From Mycobacterium sp. (GTDB taxonomy: Bacteria > Actinomycetota > Actinomycetes > Mycobacteriales > Mycobacteriaceae): a stretch of DNA of 64,000 bases. The position numbers and the translations under genes are program-made. The stretch is taken from contig RXJD01000066.1 of assembly GCA_003987775.1 (NCBI GenBank), positions 1-64,000 on the forward strand, written 5' to 3'. Positions 39,027-48,312 of the stretch are shown here, in pieces (positions within the stretch are counted from its first letter, which is position 1; each line of letters opens with the position of its first letter). The notes under the pieces were generated by a model that was not told where the DNA came from, ran no database searches, and saw nothing but the letters and a program-made list of their open reading frames with translations.

Positions 39027-40006
39027 TCGCGGTCAATCCATTTCAGCTGTGCCGCGCTGTGGTGCTCCCCGGCCGCCGGCGTGAGACCGTCGAGTCTGGC
39101 CAGCTGTTCGGCGGACAACTCGACGGCATCGGCTCCGACGTTCTCCTCGAGGCGCGCAACTCGCTTGGTCCCGGGGATGGGAACAATGTCCGGCCCCTTC
39201 GCCAGCAACCAGGCCAGCGCGATCTGTGCCGGCGTGGCGCCGATGTCGCCCGCGATGTCGCGAAGCTCATCGGCACTGCGCAGATTGTGTTCGAAGTTCT
39301 CGGCGGCGAACCGCGGATTTGACTTGCGGAAGTCGGTGTCGGGAATCCCGTCGGTGGAACGGATCGCCCCGGTGAGGAAGCCGCGGCCCAACGGCGAATA
39401 GGCGACGAACCCGATGCCCAGTTCGCGCAGTGCCGGAAGCACCGCGCCTTCGGGATCCCGCGTCCACAGCGAGTATTCGGACTGCACAGCGGTGATGGGG
39501 TGCACCGCGTGGGCGCGCCGGATGGTCTGCGCACCGACTTCGGAGAGACCGATGTGCCGGATCTTGCCGGCCTGCACCAACTCTGCGAGGGCCCCGACCG
39601 TGTCCTCGATCGGGGTGTCGCGGTCCAGGCGGTGTTGATAGTAGAGATCGATGTGATCGGTCTGCAGGCGCTGCAGTGAACCGTCCACCGCGATGCGGAC
39701 ATTGGCCGGACTGCTGTCGAGGCCGTTGCGGCCGGTGTGAGAGATCATGCCGAACTTGCTCGCCAGCACCACGCCGTCCCGACGGTCGCGCAAAGCGCGC
39801 GCGAGGAGTTCCTCGTTGGCGTACGGGCCGTACACCTCGGCGGTGTCGATCAATGTCACGCCGAGATCCAGAGCGCGGTGGATCGTGCGGATCGATTCGT
39901 CGTCGTCGCTGCCGGCGCCGGCATAGGCCACCGACATCCCCATAGCGCCCAGGCCGAGCCGTCCGACTGTCAGATCCGCAAGCCGCGCTGGTCTCATAGA
40001 AGTCAT
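39023..40006 (-). CDS. aldo/keto reductase
   Basis: A 327-residue TIM-barrel NADPH-dependent reductase. The catalytic tetrad is visible: Asp in [11 protein letters not shown] with Tyr five residues later, Lys in LASKFGM and His in LYYQHRLD. The C-terminal NADPH-binding part reads [18 protein letters not shown]. Closest in layout to the AKR13/YajO-type reductases. ATG at 40006 is chosen because GAGGG lies ten bases upstream; ATG at 39997 is possible. It is divergent from the acyltransferase gene with 22 bp between starts. Confidence 0.94.
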   Translation of the reverse strand: MTSMRPARLADLTVGRLGLGAMGMSVAYAGAGSDDDESIRTIHRALDLGVTLIDTAEVYGPYANEELLARALRDRRDGVVLASKFGMISHTGRNGLDSSPANVRIAVDGSLQRLQTDHIDLYYQHRLDRDTPIEDTVGALAELVQAGKIRHIGLSEVGAQTIRRAHAVHPITAVQSEYSLWTRDPEGAVLPALRELGIGFVAYSPLGRGFLTGAIRSTDGIPDTDFRKSNPRFAAENFEHNLRSADELRDIAGDIGATPAQIALAWLLAKGPDIVPIPGTKRVARLEENVGADAVELSAEQLARLDGLTPAAGEHHSAAQLKWIDRD

Positions 40007-40028
40007 TGTGCCGGGTACCCTCGCGCTG

Positions 40029-41330
40029 ATGAATGATCGGGAGGCCGCACGACCGGCGCGCAATGTCGCGGTGGATTTCCTGCGGGCATCAGGGGTGATC
40101 CTGATCGTGCTGGGGCACTGGCTGGCGTCGTCGGTGACGTATCACGACGGCCGCTTCGGCCGCCAGAATCCGCTCGTCGATCAGCCGTGGACGCAATGGT
40201 TGACGTGGGGTTTCCAGGCGGTCCCCACCTTCTTCATGGTGGCGGGGTACGCGACCGCGGTGTCCTGGGCGCACCGGGGCGACGACGAAGGCTTCTCACG
40301 GCAGAACTGGCTGCGGCACCGGTTGGCGCGGGTCCTGGGACCGACGGCGGTCTACGTCGGGGTGATTCTGGCTTTGGTGGCCGCGCTGCAGCTTACGGGC
40401 ATGGCCGGCTCGGTGGTGCGGTACGCGGGCTGGGCCGTGGCAATGCAATTGTGGTTCCTGGCGGTCTATGTGGTGGTGGTGTCGTCGACGCCCATTGCGC
40501 TTGCTGCACAACGCCGTTGGGGGCTATGGGCGGTGGTGGCACTGGCCCTCGGGGCAGTTGTCGTCGACGTCGCCGCAGTGGTGTACCACGTGCCCCACGT
40601 CGGCCTGCTGAACTACCTGTTGTGCTGGGGTGCGTTCTACCAACTCGGAATCGCCTGGCATGCCGGGCAGTTGTCCGGACTTCGGCCGGTCGTGCTGGCT
40701 GCGGGGTCGGCCACGGTGCTGGCGCTGTTGGTCGCATGGGGGCACTACCCGGTCAGCATGATCGGCGTGCCAGGCCAGCAGGTGCAGAACACGACACCAC
40801 CCACTGTGGCTTTGCTGGCCTTCGGCTGCGCCCAGATCGGCATTGCCACCGCGCTGGTTCCGGCCCTGAATCGGGCGTTGCGTCCGCCCGGGCTGCAACG
40901 GGTGGTGTCGATCGCTAACGACAACGTGATGGCGCTGTACCTGTGGCACATGGTGCCGGTCGTACTGGTCGCCGTCGTCGGCTACCCGGCCGGGTTGTTT
41001 CCGCAGCCGCCGGAGGGGACCGCGGCCTGGTGGCTGTTCCGGCTCGAGTGGACCGGCATTCTCATCGTTGTCGCCGCCGCCGAGATAGCGCTGTTGTACT
41101 GGGGCAGAAGATTTTTCGCCGCGCCGCTACCGATGCTGACCACGCCGGTGCCCGAACGCTGGACCACACCGGCGCTGCTGGCCGGGGCCGGAATGACGAC
41201 CTACGCCCTGGCGTGTTTCGCGGCCGACGGCTTCGCACCCGACGGTCGATTTCCCTGGGCTCGTGCTCTGATTTTCGGTACGGGGGCGGTACTGATCACC
41301 GTTAGGGCCAGAAGACCATCAGATCGGTGA
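40029..41330 (+). CDS. acyltransferase 3 family integral membrane protein
   Basis: A 433-residue protein with about ten membrane helices and the N-terminal family pattern [20 protein letters not shown], in which the His is catalytic in O-acetyltransferases. A second motif, [13 protein letters not shown], follows. The family transfers acetyl or other acyl groups to sugars, lipids or polyketides at the membrane. No glycan or lipid genes adjoin it, so the acceptor is unknown. ATG at 40029. The DosR-like box of the next gene overlaps its stop codon. Confidence 0.9.
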   Translation: MNDREAARPARNVAVDFLRASGVILIVLGHWLASSVTYHDGRFGRQNPLVDQPWTQWLTWGFQAVPTFFMVAGYATAVSWAHRGDDEGFSRQNWLRHRLARVLGPTAVYVGVILALVAALQLTGMAGSVVRYAGWAVAMQLWFLAVYVVVVSSTPIALAAQRRWGLWAVVALALGAVVVDVAAVVYHVPHVGLLNYLLCWGAFYQLGIAWHAGQLSGLRPVVLAAGSATVLALLVAWGHYPVSMIGVPGQQVQNTTPPTVALLAFGCAQIGIATALVPALNRALRPPGLQRVVSIANDNVMALYLWHMVPVVLVAVVGYPAGLFPQPPEGTAAWWLFRLEWTGILIVVAAAEIALLYWGRRFFAAPLPMLTTPVPERWTTPALLAGAGMTTYALACFAADGFAPDGRFPWARALIFGTGAVLITVRARRPSDR

Positions 41331-41340
41331 CCTATGGCCC
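41327..41340 (+). promoter_or_regulatory. DosR-like box upstream of universal stress protein
   Basis: GTGACCTATGGCCC matches 10 of 14 positions of the DosR core GGGACTWWAGTCCC. It lies 56 bp before the ATG of the universal stress gene, the same distance seen for other boxes here, and overlaps the acyltransferase stop codon. Confidence 0.45.
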
Positions 41341-41396
41341 ATCCGCGGGCGTCCTCGGCTACTTAACCTCCGAGGCGAAGCGGAAGGAGCGGTGGC

Positions 41397-42188
41397 ATGG
41401 CGACCCGCGGTACGCATCTCGGCATCGTCGTGGGCGTCGACGGTTCGCCGGGCTCCGCGATAGCCGTCCAGTGGGCCGCTCACGACGCGGCTCTGCGCGA
41501 CGTGCCGCTTACCCTCGCCCACGCCGCCCGGACGCGCAGCCAGCGTGAGCGCGGACTACAGGTGCTCGACCAGGCCCTGCGGACGGTATCTGCCCGGGTT
41601 CGGGTGCGATGCGAAATGCCCTGTGCTACTCCCGTTTTTGCGTTGGCCGACCTGTCGGAGCACGCCGAACTGGTGGTGGTCGGCTGCCCCGGAGGTGGCG
41701 CACCTGGGGAATGTCAGTTCTGTTCGGTCAGTTCGACCCTGATCCATCACGCCCACTGCCCGGTCGTCGTCATCCACGATGACGTCCAGCTCAGCCCGGA
41801 AACCCTCGCGGCGCCGGTGCTGGTGGGGATCGACGCCTCGTCAGAGGCCGGGTCGCTCATGGAGATCGCGTTCGAGGAAGCCTCAGCACGCGGCGTGGGA
41901 CTGGTGGCCCTCCATACTTGCGAGGCCTGCAACGGCCTCGACGAGACCAGCCCCGCGCTTGCCGGCTGGACTGATCGCTACCCGGACGTCACGGTCCACC
42001 AGGTGGCCGCACTCACCGACCCGGTGCCGCAACTCGTGGATCACGCCGAGAAAGCTCAGCTTGTGGTGGTCGGCACTCAAGGCAACGGCGGATTCGCAGC
42101 GATGTTGTTCGACCCGGGGGTCGCGGGCACGGTGACCCATGTGCCGATCATTGTGGTGAGGGCGTCGCCGGCCAGAGCGGGCGCCTGA
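41397..42188 (+). CDS. tandem universal stress protein with degraded ATP motifs
   Basis: A 263-residue protein with two USP domains (about residues 8-133 and 140-258). Each starts normally (VVGVDGSPGSAIAVQWA; LVGIDASSEAGSL). The ATP-binding motif G-2x-G-9x-G-S/T is altered in both: domain 1 reads GCPGGGAPGECQFCS, where the second-last Gly is Cys, and domain 2 reads GTQGNGGFAAMLFDP, where Gly-Ser is Asp-Pro. The other two USPs in this window keep the motif in both domains. The protein is also about 30 residues shorter. GGAAGGAG precedes the ATG. A DosR-like box suggests hypoxic induction. Confidence 0.88.
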   Translation: MATRGTHLGIVVGVDGSPGSAIAVQWAAHDAALRDVPLTLAHAARTRSQRERGLQVLDQALRTVSARVRVRCEMPCATPVFALADLSEHAELVVVGCPGGGAPGECQFCSVSSTLIHHAHCPVVVIHDDVQLSPETLAAPVLVGIDASSEAGSLMEIAFEEASARGVGLVALHTCEACNGLDETSPALAGWTDRYPDVTVHQVAALTDPVPQLVDHAEKAQLVVVGTQGNGGFAAMLFDPGVAGTVTHVPIIVVRASPARAGA

Positions 42189-42245
42189 TCCACCATCCGC
42201 CGTGATGTGACCTGTCGCCGGTCGTCAGCACCTTCAGCGCCGAAA

Positions 42246-42276
42246 CCGCAGCACCGGTGATCCACCGGTGCTGCGG
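42246..42276. terminator. strong bidirectional hairpin between convergent genes
   Basis: Perfect 14-base arms CCGCAGCACCGGTG (42246-42259) and CACCGGTGCTGCGG (42263-42276) around ATC. It lies between the end of the universal stress gene and the end of the minus-strand secreted-protein gene. No clear U-tract follows, which is common for mycobacterial hairpin terminators. Confidence 0.75.
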
Positions 42277-42295
42277 CTCTCGTTGCCGGCTCTCG

Positions 42296-42637
42296 TCAGC
42301 ACCCGATGAACGAGTCTGTGCGACAATCGGGAATGTCGTTGGGCGGTGGATCATTTCCTTCATAAATGATGCTGGGACTACCGGTCTTCATTGGCACATT
42401 GCCCTGCCCGTATCCGACCACGTACCAGGTGTGACAAACATTCATGTCCCAGTCGACCAGGCCCCACGGCCCCGTCGGCCAATATATCGATTGCCCTGGG
42501 CACCATTGATGAGGACCGTAGTTCGGATCAGGGCGGGCCTGGGCTGCACCGGCCCCCAGTGCGAGACCGGCTACCGAAACGCCTAACGACAGCAGTGCCC
42601 CGGCAATGACTCTCTTGCGTAGGTGATGGTTCGTCAC
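42296..42637 (-). CDS. small secreted protein, hypothetical
   Basis: A 113-residue protein with a signal peptide (positively charged start NHHLRKR, then a hydrophobic core, cleavage expected after AQA near residue 34). The mature part of about 79 residues is rich in Trp, Pro and Gly and has four cysteines, which could form two disulfides. GTG at 42637 follows GGAAGG. I do not recognise a characterised family; small secreted proteins of this style are common in mycobacteria. Confidence 0.75.
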   Translation of the reverse strand: MTNHHLRKRVIAGALLSLGVSVAGLALGAGAAQARPDPNYGPHQWCPGQSIYWPTGPWGLVDWDMNVCHTWYVVGYGQGNVPMKTGSPSIIYEGNDPPPNDIPDCRTDSFIGC

Positions 42638-42705
42638 TGCAATTCCTTCCGTTGTTGCCGACCAGCTTGGCTACGAAGGCTTGCGGAATTCTTGCACCCC
42701 CGTGG

Positions 42706-43338
42706 CTAATCCGCGGCGAAGTCGGGCAACGGCCGTTGACAGATGGTATGCGCCTCGACGGCGGAAAGCCCGAACAGGCGCAGCACGCTCTCGGTTGCGG
42801 CGTCGGCCGCCTGCGCCCCGTCCCGCTCCGGGTCGTTGCGCAGCAGTGCTCCCAGACCCAACAGCGCGCCGCCGGCCATGGCCAGCGAGAACTCCGGATC
42901 GTCGGTCTTGAACCGGCCGGCAGCCGCGGCCGCCTTGATGTCCCGCAGCGCCCGAGGCGCAAGACCGCGGTCCGACCACAGCAGCGCCGGGCCGTTGGCC
43001 AGCAGGATCTCGCTTTCCTGCGGCCGCTGGCGAAACATCCGGCCGGTCAGGCGGAAGCTGGTCGCGAACGTCTCCGCCGGATCCTCGATGGCCTCGGTCA
43101 AGCGGTCCAGCAGCGCCCCGTGGGCGTCGAGCACATCGGCGACCGCGGCCTCGAACAGCTGCTCCTTGCTGTCGAAGTGGTTGTAGAAGGATCCCATCCC
43201 GACGTCTGCGGCCTGAGTGATCTCCAGGACAGGCACGTTGACCTTGCCTTCGGCGATGAGTCGCTGAGCTGCCTTGACCAGCGCCGAACGGGTGCGTTGT
43301 TTGCGTCGCTCCAGGCGGCTCACGCTGTCAGCTGACAT
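42706..43338 (-). CDS. TetR family regulator of aromatic ring-cleavage operon
   Basis: A 210-residue TetR regulator. The DNA-binding domain spans about residues 10-57 with VLEITQAADVGMGSFYNHFD, the helix-turn-helix. ATG at 43338 is five bases after GGAG; a GTG two codons upstream is open. It is divergent from the dioxygenase gene with 104 bp between the starts. That gap contains the palindrome TGACGA-TT-TCGTCA and other TCGTCA half-sites, one of which overlaps its own start, so it probably regulates both itself and the operon. The inducer is likely an aromatic compound or its CoA ester (inference). Confidence 0.9.
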   Translation of the reverse strand: MSADSVSRLERRKQRTRSALVKAAQRLIAEGKVNVPVLEITQAADVGMGSFYNHFDSKEQLFEAAVADVLDAHGALLDRLTEAIEDPAETFATSFRLTGRMFRQRPQESEILLANGPALLWSDRGLAPRALRDIKAAAAAGRFKTDDPEFSLAMAGGALLGLGALLRNDPERDGAQAADAATESVLRLFGLSAVEAHTICQRPLPDFAAD

Positions 43339-43408
43339 CGTCACTCCAGCAGTATGCCTCAGATTTGAGGAATTCGTCAGAAACCTTGACTCCGCCTCCG
43401 CGAGTATG

Positions 43409-43422
43409 TGACGATTTCGTCA
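43409..43422. promoter_or_regulatory. palindrome TGACGATTTCGTCA, TetR operator candidate
   Basis: Perfect 6-base arms TGACGA and TCGTCA around TT, 21 bp before the dioxygenase ATG. Further TCGTCA half-sites lie at 43374-43379 and 43338-43343 (the latter inside the tetR start region as TGACATCGTCA). The layout fits operator sites for the divergent TetR. Confidence 0.6.
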
Positions 43423-43442
43423 GTTACTAATGAGAGACGGTG

Positions 43443-44582
43443 ATGGAAGTGCTCGAATCCCCGACCGAACCGCACCGCGGCTTGCACAGCGAGCAGGGTG
43501 CCCGACCCGCCGAACATCCCGGCCGATCCCGGAATCCGGTGATCAAAGTTGCCGACCTCGCTTGGCTGGAGTTCGAAAAGCCCGACCTCGCCCGTTGTGA
43601 GGCGTTCGCGCGGGCCTTCGGCTTTCAGACGGCGCATCGCGGGCCCAACGAGATTGCCTTACGGGGCACCAACTCCGGTGCGCCCTGCGTGATCGTGCGT
43701 CGTGGCCAACGCTCACGATTCACCGGGGTGGCATTTCGCGCTCATGACGAGGTGGATGTGTTGCGACTGGCCGACAAATCCGGTCTCACCGCCCACCCGT
43801 TGCCGGAAGCCCTCGGAGGAATGTCGGTCGACCTGCTCGACCCCACCGGCATTCCAGTGCGGGTGGTCGCCGGCATGCACGAACTGCCGGAACTGCCCAG
43901 CCAGCAGCCACCGGTCTTCAACTTCGGACGGGAAACGCTGCGTACCAACGCCACTCAGCGTCCGCCTCGAGTACCGGCACGGGTACAGCGGCTGGGTCAC
44001 CTGGTGCTGCAATCGACGAAGTATCTGCAATCGCTGAACTGGTACCTGGACAACCTCGGGATGATCGTCAGCGACTTCCAGTTCTACCCCGGTCAGCGCG
44101 AGCGCGGGCCGACCATGAGCTTCATCCGGTGCGACCGGGGAGCGACGCCGGCTGATCACCACACGTTGGCGTTGGCTCTGGGCCCGGCCAACCGCTACCT
44201 GCATTCGGCCTATCAGGTCAGCGACCTCGACGCCCTGGCCGCCGGCGGCGAATACCTGAAAGAGCGAGGTTATGTGCGCTCCTGGGGAATCGGCCGGCAT
44301 ATCCAGGGCAGTCAGATCTTCGACTATTGGCGCGATCCGGACGGTTTCCTGGTCGAACACTTCACCGACGGCGACATGTTCGACAACACACTGGAGCCCG
44401 GCTGGGCACCGCTGACCGCGTCGGGCCTCGCTCAGTGGGGCCCCCCGGCGACCCGGGACTTCCTCGGTACCGACCCCAAATCGGCCCGCCACGAGGTGGT
44501 TTCGATGATCGGCGCGCTCCGGCAACGCAATGAGTTCGACTTCAACCGCATGATTGGTCTACTGAAAGTGGCTGGCGCATGA
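43443..44582 (+). CDS. extradiol (type I) ring-cleavage dioxygenase, VOC superfamily
   Basis: A 379-residue protein with two vicinal-oxygen-chelate modules, as in catechol 2,3-dioxygenases. The C-terminal module carries the iron-binding pattern: His in QRLGHLVLQ, His in HHTLALAL and Glu in DGFLVEHFTDGD. It would open a catecholic ring next to the hydroxyls using Fe(II) and oxygen. ATG at 43443; the GTG just before it is an alternative. It is the first gene of a three-gene operon with 4-bp overlaps to the FAH hydrolase, which in turn overlaps the hydroxylase. Confidence 0.9.
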   Translation: MEVLESPTEPHRGLHSEQGARPAEHPGRSRNPVIKVADLAWLEFEKPDLARCEAFARAFGFQTAHRGPNEIALRGTNSGAPCVIVRRGQRSRFTGVAFRAHDEVDVLRLADKSGLTAHPLPEALGGMSVDLLDPTGIPVRVVAGMHELPELPSQQPPVFNFGRETLRTNATQRPPRVPARVQRLGHLVLQSTKYLQSLNWYLDNLGMIVSDFQFYPGQRERGPTMSFIRCDRGATPADHHTLALALGPANRYLHSAYQVSDLDALAAGGEYLKERGYVRSWGIGRHIQGSQIFDYWRDPDGFLVEHFTDGDMFDNTLEPGWAPLTASGLAQWGPPATRDFLGTDPKSARHEVVSMIGALRQRNEFDFNRMIGLLKVAGA

Positions 44583-45517
44583 CCATTTCCGTACTGCACA
44601 CCAACGACGGCTGGTGGGTGGAGACCTCTACCGGCGCTGTCAGGATCGACACCACCGCAACCAGCACCGCACAGCTGCTGTCCGATCGGGCGGCGATCGA
44701 GGCTGCCGTGACGGCTACCGACACCGTCCCGGTCGACACCCTGGACCTGGTGTCGCCGGTGACCAGGCCGTGCCGGGTGGTCGCCCAGATGACGAACTTC
44801 GAGTCGCACGTCAAGGACGCGGGCATGGACCCGACGTCGATTCCGCTGACCTTCTTCCGCAAGGCATCTGCCTCGATCTGCGCACCCTTCGCCGACATCG
44901 TCAAGCCCGCGCACGTTCAGTTGCTCGACTACGAGGTGGAGATCGGGCTGGTGATCGGACGCCCGATCGCCGTCGGCACCAGCATTTCCGACAGTAATCT
45001 GGCCGACTTCATCGCCGGGCTGGTCGTCACGAATGATGTGTCTGCCCGCGACATTCAGCTTCCGCAGACCCAGTTCTACGAAGCCAAGTCGTATCCGACG
45101 TTCACGCCGGTCGGCCCGCGGCTGGTGTTGCTGAGCGCCGATGAACTCAAGCGCTTCGGTGATCTGCGGCTGCGGCTGCGTGTCAATGGTCAGGAGCGCC
45201 AGAACGCCCTCGTGGAGGGCGACATGCTCTACCGGCCCCTGCAGGCGCTGCAGTCGCTCACTCAGTTTCAGGAGTTAGCGCCGGGCGACCTGATACTCAC
45301 CGGTACGCCGGTCGGCACCGCGCTGAGCGCCCCGTCCAAGCCGGTGGAGATCATCGGGAACCTGCTACCGCCGGCCGTCAAGTGGAAGGCGTTCTTCAAG
45401 CGGCAAGCGGGCAACCCCAAGTACTTGCAGCACGGTGACGTCGTCGAAGCGTCGGTAGCCACCGACGACGGTGCCATCGACCTCGGAACTCAGCGCAATC
45501 CCGTCCGATACGCATGA
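44579..45517 (+). CDS. fumarylacetoacetate hydrolase family protein
   Basis: A 312-residue FAH-fold enzyme that cleaves C-C bonds of, or hydrates or decarboxylates, ring-fission products. The metal-binding region reads LLDYEVEIGLVIGRPIA with the two acidic residues of the E-x-E motif, followed by GLVVTNDVSARDIQ and LILTGTPVGTA. It overlaps the genes on both sides by four bases (ATGA), so it belongs to the same meta-cleavage pathway. A hydrolase acting on the dioxygenase product is the simplest role. Confidence 0.93.
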   Translation: MTISVLHTNDGWWVETSTGAVRIDTTATSTAQLLSDRAAIEAAVTATDTVPVDTLDLVSPVTRPCRVVAQMTNFESHVKDAGMDPTSIPLTFFRKASASICAPFADIVKPAHVQLLDYEVEIGLVIGRPIAVGTSISDSNLADFIAGLVVTNDVSARDIQLPQTQFYEAKSYPTFTPVGPRLVLLSADELKRFGDLRLRLRVNGQERQNALVEGDMLYRPLQALQSLTQFQELAPGDLILTGTPVGTALSAPSKPVEIIGNLLPPAVKWKAFFKRQAGNPKYLQHGDVVEASVATDDGAIDLGTQRNPVRYA

Positions 45518-47049
45518 GCACCCAGGCAATTCGGCGCGTCCCCGTCGTCATCGTGGGCGCCGGGCCAACCGGCATCACCGCCGCCACGCTGCTGGCGCAG
45601 TATGGAGTTCCCAGTCTGATCCTCGAACGCTGGCCGGGGGTGTACCCGCAGCCCCGCGCGGTGCATCTCGACGACGAAATCTACCGTGTGATCGCGCGTC
45701 TGGGCATTGCCGAGGAATTCGCGGCGATATCCCGGCCCACGCTGGGACTGCGACTGCTGGACAACCGCTTCGCCGTGCTGGCCGAATTCCATCGCGACCC
45801 CGCGCAAAGCGCCCACGGCCACCCCCAGGCCAACATGTTCGACCAACCGGAACTCGAGGCCCTGTTGCGGACCAACCTCGAGCACTATCCGGCTGCCGAA
45901 TTGCGCGGCAATTCGGACGTCACCGCGATCGCCATTCGCGGCGATGGTGCGCGCGTCACCTTCACCGACCGGACCGACGGAACGGTTCATCAGGTCGATG
46001 CCGACTACCTGTTGGGCTGCGACGGTGCCAACAGTCGAGTGCGCACTGAGATCGGTTCGACCATGCGGGATTTGAAGTTCGAGCAACGGTGGCTGGTCGT
46101 CGACGTCGCTACCGAGGCAGACCTCAGGCAGTGGGACGGCGTCTACCAGATCTGCGACCCGGCCCGCGCCGGAACCTACATGCGCATCGGAGAATCCCGC
46201 TACCGCTGGGAGTTTCGCCTGTTGGACGGCGAGAACGCCGGAGACTTCAACACCTTGAGCAGACTCCGGCCGCTGATCGATCCGTGGACCCGGCATCTAC
46301 CCGACGAAGAACTCACTCTGTTGCGGGTCGCCGAGTACACCTTTCGTGCCCAGATCGCGGATCGATGGCGTCGTGACAACGTCTTCATCCTCGGTGACGC
46401 CGCGCACCTCACTCCCCCGTTCATCGGGCAGGGCATGGGCGCCGGTCTCCGCGACGCAATGAACCTCAGCTGGAAAATCGCCGCGGTGTGCAATGGGACG
46501 CTGCCGGCTCAGATTCTGGACACCTATCAGCAGGAGCGTAAACCCCACTGCCGCGCCCTGATTCGTTTGGCGCTCACCGTCGGCTGGTCGATGACCGGCG
46601 GCGGCCGGCTTGGAGATCTGACCCGGCGCGCCATTCTGCCCCGAGCCGGCATCATCCCGGGGTTGCGCAAGAGAATCGTGGATTCGGCTACGCCCGCACT
46701 GCGCAGTTCCGCCCTGGTTCAGAAATCCCGCCGGCCGTGGGAACTCGCGGGGAAATTGTGCCCCAATCCGTTGCTGGAAAATGGCAAACGTCTCGACGAC
46801 ATCGCCGGCACCGGCTTCGCTCTGATCAGCCGGATTCCAGTCGAGGCGGCTACCGAGACGTTGTTGCGCGAGAGAAGCGTTCCGATCATCGCGGCGGAGC
46901 CGGGCGGGCCCCTGGATTCGTGGCTGCGCCACGGGCGGGCTTCGGCCGCACTTATCAGACCCGACCGGACAGTGATGCGCGCCGGTCGCGACGCGACGCT
47001 AGTCGCGGGGGCGGCGGTGGCACTGCCCACACCGGAAAGGTGTCCGTAG
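45514..47049 (+). CDS. FAD-dependent aromatic hydroxylase, MhpA-like
   Basis: A 511-residue class A flavin monooxygenase. FAD-binding motif GAGPTGITAA is at about residues 16-25, the LLGCDGANSRVR motif near residue 170, and the second FAD motif GDAAHLTPPFIGQGMGAGLR near residue 292. This pattern matches 3-(3-hydroxyphenyl)propionate hydroxylase and related phenol hydroxylases, which add the second hydroxyl needed by an extradiol dioxygenase. It is last in the operon although it acts first in the presumed pathway. Substrate not proven. Confidence 0.92.
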   Translation: MSTQAIRRVPVVIVGAGPTGITAATLLAQYGVPSLILERWPGVYPQPRAVHLDDEIYRVIARLGIAEEFAAISRPTLGLRLLDNRFAVLAEFHRDPAQSAHGHPQANMFDQPELEALLRTNLEHYPAAELRGNSDVTAIAIRGDGARVTFTDRTDGTVHQVDADYLLGCDGANSRVRTEIGSTMRDLKFEQRWLVVDVATEADLRQWDGVYQICDPARAGTYMRIGESRYRWEFRLLDGENAGDFNTLSRLRPLIDPWTRHLPDEELTLLRVAEYTFRAQIADRWRRDNVFILGDAAHLTPPFIGQGMGAGLRDAMNLSWKIAAVCNGTLPAQILDTYQQERKPHCRALIRLALTVGWSMTGGGRLGDLTRRAILPRAGIIPGLRKRIVDSATPALRSSALVQKSRRPWELAGKLCPNPLLENGKRLDDIAGTGFALISRIPVEAATETLLRERSVPIIAAEPGGPLDSWLRHGRASAALIRPDRTVMRAGRDATLVAGAAVALPTPERCP

Positions 47050-47284
47050 CCGGCGCACCCTCCTCGCGCCGCGGGGCGCTAACGAAATCCCAAGACATTA
47101 AACGAAGTTCGGCGTACAAGGTGAGCCAGCCCACAGGTTTGAGGCTGCGGTGCCCCGGAAACACTGTGGCTGCGGGGGGATCCCAGGAATGACGCGGATG
47201 TTGGTCCTGACCTCTGTTGGCTGAGCGCAGCCGAGCGCGGCGCGCAGTCGCCATGCAAGTGAGCAAGTAATGCAGGAGGAATCC

Positions 47285-47518
47285 ATGTCGGACAAGAGTG
47301 GCCCGCAAGAGGGCGTCGAAGGCGTCGTCGAGGGCGTTAAGGGCAAGGCGAAGGAAGTCATCGGCGCAGTGACGGGCCGTGACGACGTGAAGCGTGAGGG
47401 CCAGGCCCAGCAGGACAAGGCCGACGCTCAGCGTGACGCGGCCAAGAAGGAAGCCGAAGCGGAAGCGGCTCGCGGTGGAGCCGAGGCCGCCGAGGAGCGC
47501 CAGAAGGCCAACCAGTAG
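47285..47518 (+). CDS. CsbD-like small stress protein
   Basis: A 77-residue, highly charged protein. Residues 10-40 match the CsbD core (GVKGKAKEVIGAVTGRDDVK); the rest is Ala/Glu/Lys-rich and helical, resembling the mycobacterial microaggregate-binding protein 1 family. Function unknown; CsbD proteins are general stress proteins in other bacteria. AGGAGGAATCC before the ATG is an excellent ribosome binding site. A hairpin follows the stop. Confidence 0.88.
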   Translation: MSDKSGPQEGVEGVVEGVKGKAKEVIGAVTGRDDVKREGQAQQDKADAQRDAAKKEAEAEAARGGAEAAEERQKANQ

Positions 47519-47529
47519 CTTGACGCGAG

Positions 47530-47563
47530 AATGGGCCCAGGCCGGTAACGGGCTGGGCCCATT
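47530..47563 (+). terminator. hairpin terminator after csbD-like gene
   Basis: Perfect 11-base arms AATGGGCCCAG (47530-47540) and CTGGGCCCATT (47553-47563) with a 12-base loop, 12 bp after the stop codon. No T-run. It also faces the 3' end of the minus-strand HAD gene. Confidence 0.75.
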
Positions 47564-47623
47564 CGCTTGTCTACGGACTGTTTCCGCGCGGAAAGCTTGC
47601 CGAAAGCTTGCCGAAAGCGCGTG

Positions 47624-48310
47624 TTATTCTTGCGCCGCCAGCGCGGCGATCCTGGTCTGCTCGATGTTGGCCAGCAACTTCTCGGCATTCTCGAAAACCT
47701 GTGCGGCACCGGCGTCCTGCAACTCCGAGGCCGACACCCCGCCGCTGAGCACACCGATACAGGACAGTTTCGCGCGCGCGCATGCTTCGGCGTCCCAGAT
47801 GGCATCGCCGACGAAGACGGCACGCTCGGCGGTGACCCCGGCTCGGTCCAGCGCGACTTCGATGATGTCGGGCTTGGGCTTAGCGGTGTCCACGTCTGCC
47901 GAGGAGGTGACCGCGGCGACCAGCTCGTCACAGTCCAGGACCTTGCGCAGCAGTTTCAGTTCGTCGTCCGGAGCCGAGGTCGCCAGAACGACTTTCAACC
48001 CCAGATCCGCCACCCGGCGCAGCAACGCGCGAGCTCCCGGCAGCGGATGTAGCAGCGACGCCACTTCCCGGTAGTACCGAGAATGCAACTCCTTCAACTG
48101 CTTCTGAACGTCCTCCGGCGCATTGTCGGACAGCGACTTCACCAGCGTCGAACCGTCCATGCCGATGGACCGGTGAATACGCCAGGTCTCCACATCGATG
48201 CCGACTTCACCGAACGCCCGCTGCCAAGCGTCGATGTGCAGATAGTTGGAGTCAACCAGGGTGCCGTCGATGTCGAACAACACCGCGGCATCGCGTCGAT
48301 TGGCGGCCAA
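47624..48310 (-). CDS. HAD superfamily phosphatase (beta-PGM/phosphoglycolate type)
   Basis: A 228-residue hydrolase. Motif I is FDIDGTLVDSN (two catalytic Asp), motif II LATSAPDDE, motif III the lysine in AKPKPDI and motif IV GDAIWDAE; the cap is a small helical C1 type. It dephosphorylates a small metabolite; the substrate is unknown. The start is uncertain: TTG at 48310 lies two bases after the preceding gene stop; GTG at 48283 is another option. The same frame is open far upstream only because the UdgX gene has lost its own stop through a frameshift, so a fusion protein should not be annotated. Confidence 0.9.
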   Translation of the reverse strand: MAANRRDAAVLFDIDGTLVDSNYLHIDAWQRAFGEVGIDVETWRIHRSIGMDGSTLVKSLSDNAPEDVQKQLKELHSRYYREVASLLHPLPGARALLRRVADLGLKVVLATSAPDDELKLLRKVLDCDELVAAVTSSADVDTAKPKPDIIEVALDRAGVTAERAVFVGDAIWDAEACARAKLSCIGVLSGGVSASELQDAGAAQVFENAEKLLANIEQTRIAALAAQE

Positions 48311-48312
48311 CG

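Noticed and set aside
41333..41396. A riboswitch or leader RNA before the universal stress gene
   Set aside because: The gap is only about 65 bp and shows no stable conserved fold by eye.
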